From Bacillus salacetis (GTDB lineage: Bacteria > Bacillota > Bacilli > Bacillales > Bacillaceae_B): a stretch of DNA of 64,000 nt. Location: contig NZ_QXIR01000023.1 of assembly GCF_003581585.1 (NCBI RefSeq), positions 1 to 64,000 on the forward strand, in the 5' to 3' direction. Below the pieces are notes generated by a model. That model saw only the letters and a program-made list of their open reading frames with translations. It ran no database searches and was not told where the DNA came from. Both the position numbers and the translations under genes were made by a program. Positions 61,402 through 64,000 of this stretch are shown piece by piece. Numbering within the stretch: position 1 is the first letter of the stretch; every line of letters starts with the position of its first letter.

Positions 61402-61408
61402 TTTTCGA

Positions 61409-61438
61409 AAGGATGTCCTGCGAGGGGCATCTTTTTTT
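61409..61438 (+). terminator. Terminator of the gcv operon
   Basis: GGATG-CC / GG-CATC hairpin followed by eight T. Confidence 0.75.
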
Positions 61439-61616
61439 TGTACTGGCTGACTTTGTGAGGAAGCAGGAGAAAAAACGGTGGAAGATTTGCGGCGGAGCGG
61501 AATTCATCAGGCATTGGTTGTGACATGTTCATTTTAGTCTCAGATGGCGTAATGGGGTAGGAGAGAGTTAGAATTTGGGGATTGTTCATACAAACATCGG
61601 GATGAAACTTTAAGAT

Positions 61617-61740
61617 TGTCCGAATCCGGAGGTGATTCGGACAAAAGGCCGGAAAAACTTCAAAAAATGTCCGAATCCGGGCCTGATTCGGACAAAAACC
61701 AGAAAATCCTCTCAAAAATGTCCGAATCCCGCCCGATTCC
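61617..61740. repeat. 51-bp tandem palindromic array
   Basis: TGTCCGAATC begins at 61617, 61668 and 61719, an exact 51-base period. In the first two units it pairs with GATTCGGACA after 7-8 bases, giving 10-pair hairpins separated by A-rich spacers. The third unit's right arm decays to GATTCC. Because 51 is a multiple of 3, open frames persist on both strands, but none is a gene. The gap 61439-61938 otherwise shows only AT- and A-rich sequence. Confidence 0.8.
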
Positions 61741-61903
61741 ATAGAACATTCAAAGAAATAACTCCCTGCAAATCCCTGAATCCAACAACAACCTTGCCAA
61801 AACACGGAACAAGCAGAGGCAGAGTCGGAATTAAGCAGCGAATCGAAAAAAGAAAACCAACCAAACAAAAAATCCAAATGTTCCTCCAAGTCCTTAGAAA
61901 CAA

Positions 61904-61933
61904 ATAAGCCGAATCTGAAAAAGATCCGGCTCA
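61904..61933 (-). terminator. Terminator of yqhL
   Basis: On the minus strand GAGCCGGATC / GATTCGGCTT with 7-base loop, then ATTTG. Confidence 0.65.
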
Positions 61934-61938
61934 CAAAA

Positions 61939-62322
61939 TCATTTCTTCTTTTTAACTTTTCCAGACCACTTCTTGAAACCGCCCTGCAGTTGATGAAGAT
62001 CCCTGTAGCCTTTGCGGCGGAGCATTTGAGCGGCTCTCCCGCTGCGCATGCCGCTTTGGCAGTAGAGGTAAACAGGCTTGTCATTGCGGATTTCCTGTTG
62101 ACGCTGTTTCATCTGTGATAACGGGATATTTCTTGCACCGAGGATGTGTCCTGCATCAAATTCGTTCGGCTCCCTGACATCAATCAACTGGGCTTTGCGG
62201 TATCCTGCACGGAATTCATCCTCCGTCAGGTTATTGACAATACGTTTCTGCATGAAAAACGTAAGGATTGAATACACAACGATGGCACCTAGAACAATCA
62301 ATAAAAAATATAAACCTGTCAA
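61939..62322 (-). CDS. yqhL: Membrane-anchored rhodanese-like protein (YqhL)
   Basis: 127 residues: an N-terminal TM (GLYFLLIVLGAIVVYSILTFF) and a rhodanese domain with DVREPNEFDAGHI and active-site loop YCQSGMRSGRA (cysteine persulfide). Basic tail KVKKKK. Sulfur transfer is expected, acceptor unknown. TTG 62322 has GAAAGGGG about 10 bases upstream; GTG 62349 adds nine residues without a site. Confidence 0.88.
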   Translation of the reverse strand: MTGLYFLLIVLGAIVVYSILTFFMQKRIVNNLTEDEFRAGYRKAQLIDVREPNEFDAGHILGARNIPLSQMKQRQQEIRNDKPVYLYCQSGMRSGRAAQMLRRKGYRDLHQLQGGFKKWSGKVKKKK

Positions 62323-62543
62323 AACTATTAAACCCCTTTCAAACTTCACTAATCTCTATTATATTCTCTCTCTTTTGCAGAATCAAAAGAAATCTAATCT
62401 TATTATATAGTTCAAAAATGGGCAGGACAAGAATTCTTTTTCATTGGGAAGGAAGATTTGTGGAAGGTGTTTCTTCTTTGTTTTTTTGAGAGACTTTGAT
62501 AGACTAGAAATCGACTTAAAAAGAGTAAAAGAGGGTATGCAGT

Positions 62544-63380
62544 ATGACGAAGGAAGTATGGCGGTATATTGACTCGGGGAACTGTTCTCCGTCTTATAAC
62601 ATGGCCTTGGATGAAGCGCTGCTGGATTGGCACAGCGAGGGAAAGATCCCGCCGGTGATCCGATTTTATGGATGGGATCCTGCAACACTATCGGTAGGCT
62701 ACTTTCAAAAAGTTGAAAAAGAAATCAATATGGATGCGGTGAAGGAACACGGACTTGGGTTTGTGCGGCGTCCGACGGGCGGAAGAGGTGTCCTGCATGA
62801 ACATGAACTTACATACAGTGTCATTGTCACTGAAGAGCATCCTGAAATGCCCAAAACCGTCACGGAAGCTTACCGGGTGATATCAGAAGGCATCTTGAAG
62901 GGGTTCAGGGCACTTGGGCTTGAAGCCTACTTTGCGGTTCCAAGGACTGATGAAGAGAAACAGGGCTTGAAAAATCCTCGTTCAGCAGTTTGTTTTGATG
63001 CTCCAAGCTGGTATGAGCTGGTGGTGGAAGGCCGAAAGGTAGCCGGCAGTGCACAGACAAGACAGAAAGGTGTCATTTTACAGCATGGCTCAATCTTGCT
63101 TGATTTGGACGAAGATAAATTATTCAGCTTGTTCAAATATCCCAGCGACAGAGTGAAAGAGCGGATGCAGCGTGCTTTTAAAAGCAAGGCGGTCGCGGTG
63201 AACGAAATCAGTAAAGATAAAGTCACCCTTGAAATGGCAAAAGCCGCTTTCAAGGAAGGATTTGAGCAGGGACTGGATATTGAACTGGAGCCATATGTAT
63301 TGTCAGAAGAAGAAACACAATATGTAGAGGAACTGGCGAAAAAAAGATATGAATCCGATGAATGGAATTATAAAAGATAA
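62544..63380 (+). CDS. lipM: Octanoyl-[GcvH]:protein N-octanoyltransferase LipM
   Basis: Transfers octanoate from ACP to GcvH in Bacillus lipoate synthesis. 278 residues; [19 protein letters not shown] near 75-93, catalytic Cys150 ([12 protein letters not shown]), Lys165 in KVAGSAQTR. The cysteine placement separates LipM from LipB. It lies one gene from the gcv operon whose H-protein is its substrate. Monocistronic with its own terminator. Confidence 0.95.
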   Translation: MTKEVWRYIDSGNCSPSYNMALDEALLDWHSEGKIPPVIRFYGWDPATLSVGYFQKVEKEINMDAVKEHGLGFVRRPTGGRGVLHEHELTYSVIVTEEHPEMPKTVTEAYRVISEGILKGFRALGLEAYFAVPRTDEEKQGLKNPRSAVCFDAPSWYELVVEGRKVAGSAQTRQKGVILQHGSILLDLDEDKLFSLFKYPSDRVKERMQRAFKSKAVAVNEISKDKVTLEMAKAAFKEGFEQGLDIELEPYVLSEEETQYVEELAKKRYESDEWNYKR

Positions 63381-63405
63381 GAAAGTTAATAGGTTTTTTT
63401 GTTTT

Positions 63406-63431
63406 TAAAAAGCGATGAAAGTCGCTTTTTT
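63406..63431 (+). terminator. Terminator of lipM
   Basis: AAAAAGCGA / TCGCTTTTTT hairpin, 6-base loop. Confidence 0.8.
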
Positions 63432-63585
63432 GCTTTTTACCAATACTTGAGGAAGGTTGTCTTTTTTTCAACCTTGAAAAATGTCGTGTTTTGTTGATTA
63501 CTGGCGGGTAATCTATTATTCCCTTCTGATTTCTCCTTTTTCCAGCTTATTTTCAGTTTGACAAAAAAGATTTATCATGAACTAA

Positions 63586-63634
63586 ACACTATATATAGTG
63601 TGTCGAAAAATATTTTATACACTATATATAGTGT
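63586..63634 (+). promoter_or_regulatory. Paired NrdR boxes
   Basis: ACACTATATATAGTGT occurs twice as a perfect palindrome at 63586-63601 and 63619-63634, 33 bases apart (about three helical turns). This is the NrdR consensus (acaCwAtATaTwGtgt) in its usual paired form upstream of ribonucleotide reductase genes. A TTGACA at 63558-63563 may be a -35. No cobalamin riboswitch is evident between lipM and the start codon. Confidence 0.95.
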
Positions 63635-63741
63635 ATATTGGTTGATTTTCATTTTTGGCTGTGATAAGTTTATTTTGCGAACAACTAATAGATAAACATA
63701 AAAAATAATAATTCAATATAGTAGTTTAAGGAGTTGTAATT

Positions 63742-64000
63742 ATGTCTGTCGTATCGAAACAAGAAATGAAAGTGAACCAAGAGAGTCTGAATAAAGCAAT
63801 CGGTTTATTTCCGCAGGTGCATCCAATTACCCCGGATATGCACATCACGCATAAAGGTGTGTCACGCCTCGTAATGCTTGACCGCTACTCTTTTAAAGAC
63901 ACCGAAAAGATCACCCTCACTGAAGGAGACTTCGTGGTATTGACCATAAAGGAAGATCCAAAGTTCCCTGCAAGGGGCCTTGGCTTCATCAAGAGCCTTG
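63742..64000 (+). CDS. nrdJ: B12-dependent (class II) ribonucleotide reductase, 5' part
   Basis: The frame runs off the window after 86 codons. MSVVSKQEMKVNQESLNKAI begins the protein; GLFPQVHPITPDMHITHKGV, MLDRYSFKDTEKITL and DPKFPARGLGFIKSL match the N-terminus of adenosylcobalamin-dependent reductases of Bacillaceae. It supplies dNTPs without oxygen- or iron-dependent radicals. AAGGAG precedes the ATG. Two NrdR boxes upstream independently support a reductase. Catalytic residues lie outside the window. Confidence 0.88.
   Translation, partial: MSVVSKQEMKVNQESLNKAIGLFPQVHPITPDMHITHKGVSRLVMLDRYSFKDTEKITLTEGDFVVLTIKEDPKFPARGLGFIKSL

Noticed and set aside
61617-61740. CRISPR-like array
   Set aside because: Only three units, each itself a palindrome, with near-identical A-rich spacers and no cas genes nearby.
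61398-62084. Long minus-strand frame (and a 91-codon plus frame at 61632-61907) across the 51-bp array
   Set aside because: The frames are open because the repeat period is a multiple of three; there is no ribosome site, composition is repeat-driven, and the minus frame overlaps yqhL in the wrong phase.
63432-63741. Cobalamin riboswitch before the B12-dependent reductase
   Set aside because: No B12-box-like sequence or long structured leader is visible; the region is AT-rich with the two NrdR boxes.
1-64000. Complete insertion sequence or transposase gene
   Set aside because: No frame resembles a transposase or integrase; mobile traces are limited to short non-coding elements.

Overview
The window looks like chromosomal DNA of a low-GC, spore-forming Bacillaceae (Bacillus sensu lato; genus not resolvable by eye). 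The evidence is strong AGGAGG-type ribosome sites, frequent TTG/GTG starts, a SpoVAF-like germination protein, a comG competence operon, LtaS, MgsR, LipM and a tandem glycine riboswitch. Gene order closely follows what I recall of the Bacillus subtilis trmK(yqfN)-to-lipM(yqhM) region, so most symbols rest on sequence plus synteny.

Layout. 0.2-12.2 kb is housekeeping: tRNA methylation (trmK), a Nif3-like protein, both late MEP-pathway iron-sulfur enzymes (ispH, ispG), cold-shock helicase cshB, endonuclease IV (nfo), a zinc-uptake operon with its regulator (znuC-znuB-zur) and small yqf genes. 12.4-26.9 kb is a phosphate and envelope neighbourhood: a chemoreceptor with a four-repeat Pho-box-like array upstream, a Na/Pi cotransporter, DUF456, sodA, an MFS protein, pbpA, and the pstS-pstC-pstA-pstB-phoU operon behind a clear Pho box. 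28.1-32.9 kb holds the least conventional block: a compact four-gene operon of an HTH-DUF4912 protein, a degenerate GH57-like domain fused to a GT4 glycosyltransferase, a sugar nucleotidyltransferase with an apparent relic of a phosphohexomutase C-terminal domain, and an unrecognised protein. It looks like an undescribed glycan or polysaccharide system. 32.9-49 kb returns to the conserved order: rpmG, yqgN, DUF92, rhomboid yqgP, a SpoVAF-like gene, yqgQ, glcK, ltaS, a DAP peptidase (yqgT), yqgU/V/W/X/Y and mgsR. 49.6-54.5 kb holds tRNA-Gln, comGA-GG, aroK and yqzE. 54.5-64 kb holds yqhG/yqhH, the glycine riboswitch with gcvT-gcvPA-gcvPB, rhodanese yqhL, lipM, and the 5' end of a B12-dependent ribonucleotide reductase behind two NrdR boxes.

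Non-coding structure is the main source of novelty. A family of short intergenic elements has terminal inverted repeats beginning GGCT and 8-bp flanking duplications. It occurs at least seven times, counting degenerate copies, and fits a non-autonomous element moved by an ISL3-like transposase; no transposase is in the window. Other items are an exact 51-bp tandem array of TGTCCGAATC palindromes, a GC-rich intergenic repeat carrying an extra hairpin, and a near-perfect sigma-H-type promoter in front of comGA where no ComK box can be seen. No CRISPR array, prophage, rRNA or complete insertion sequence was found.
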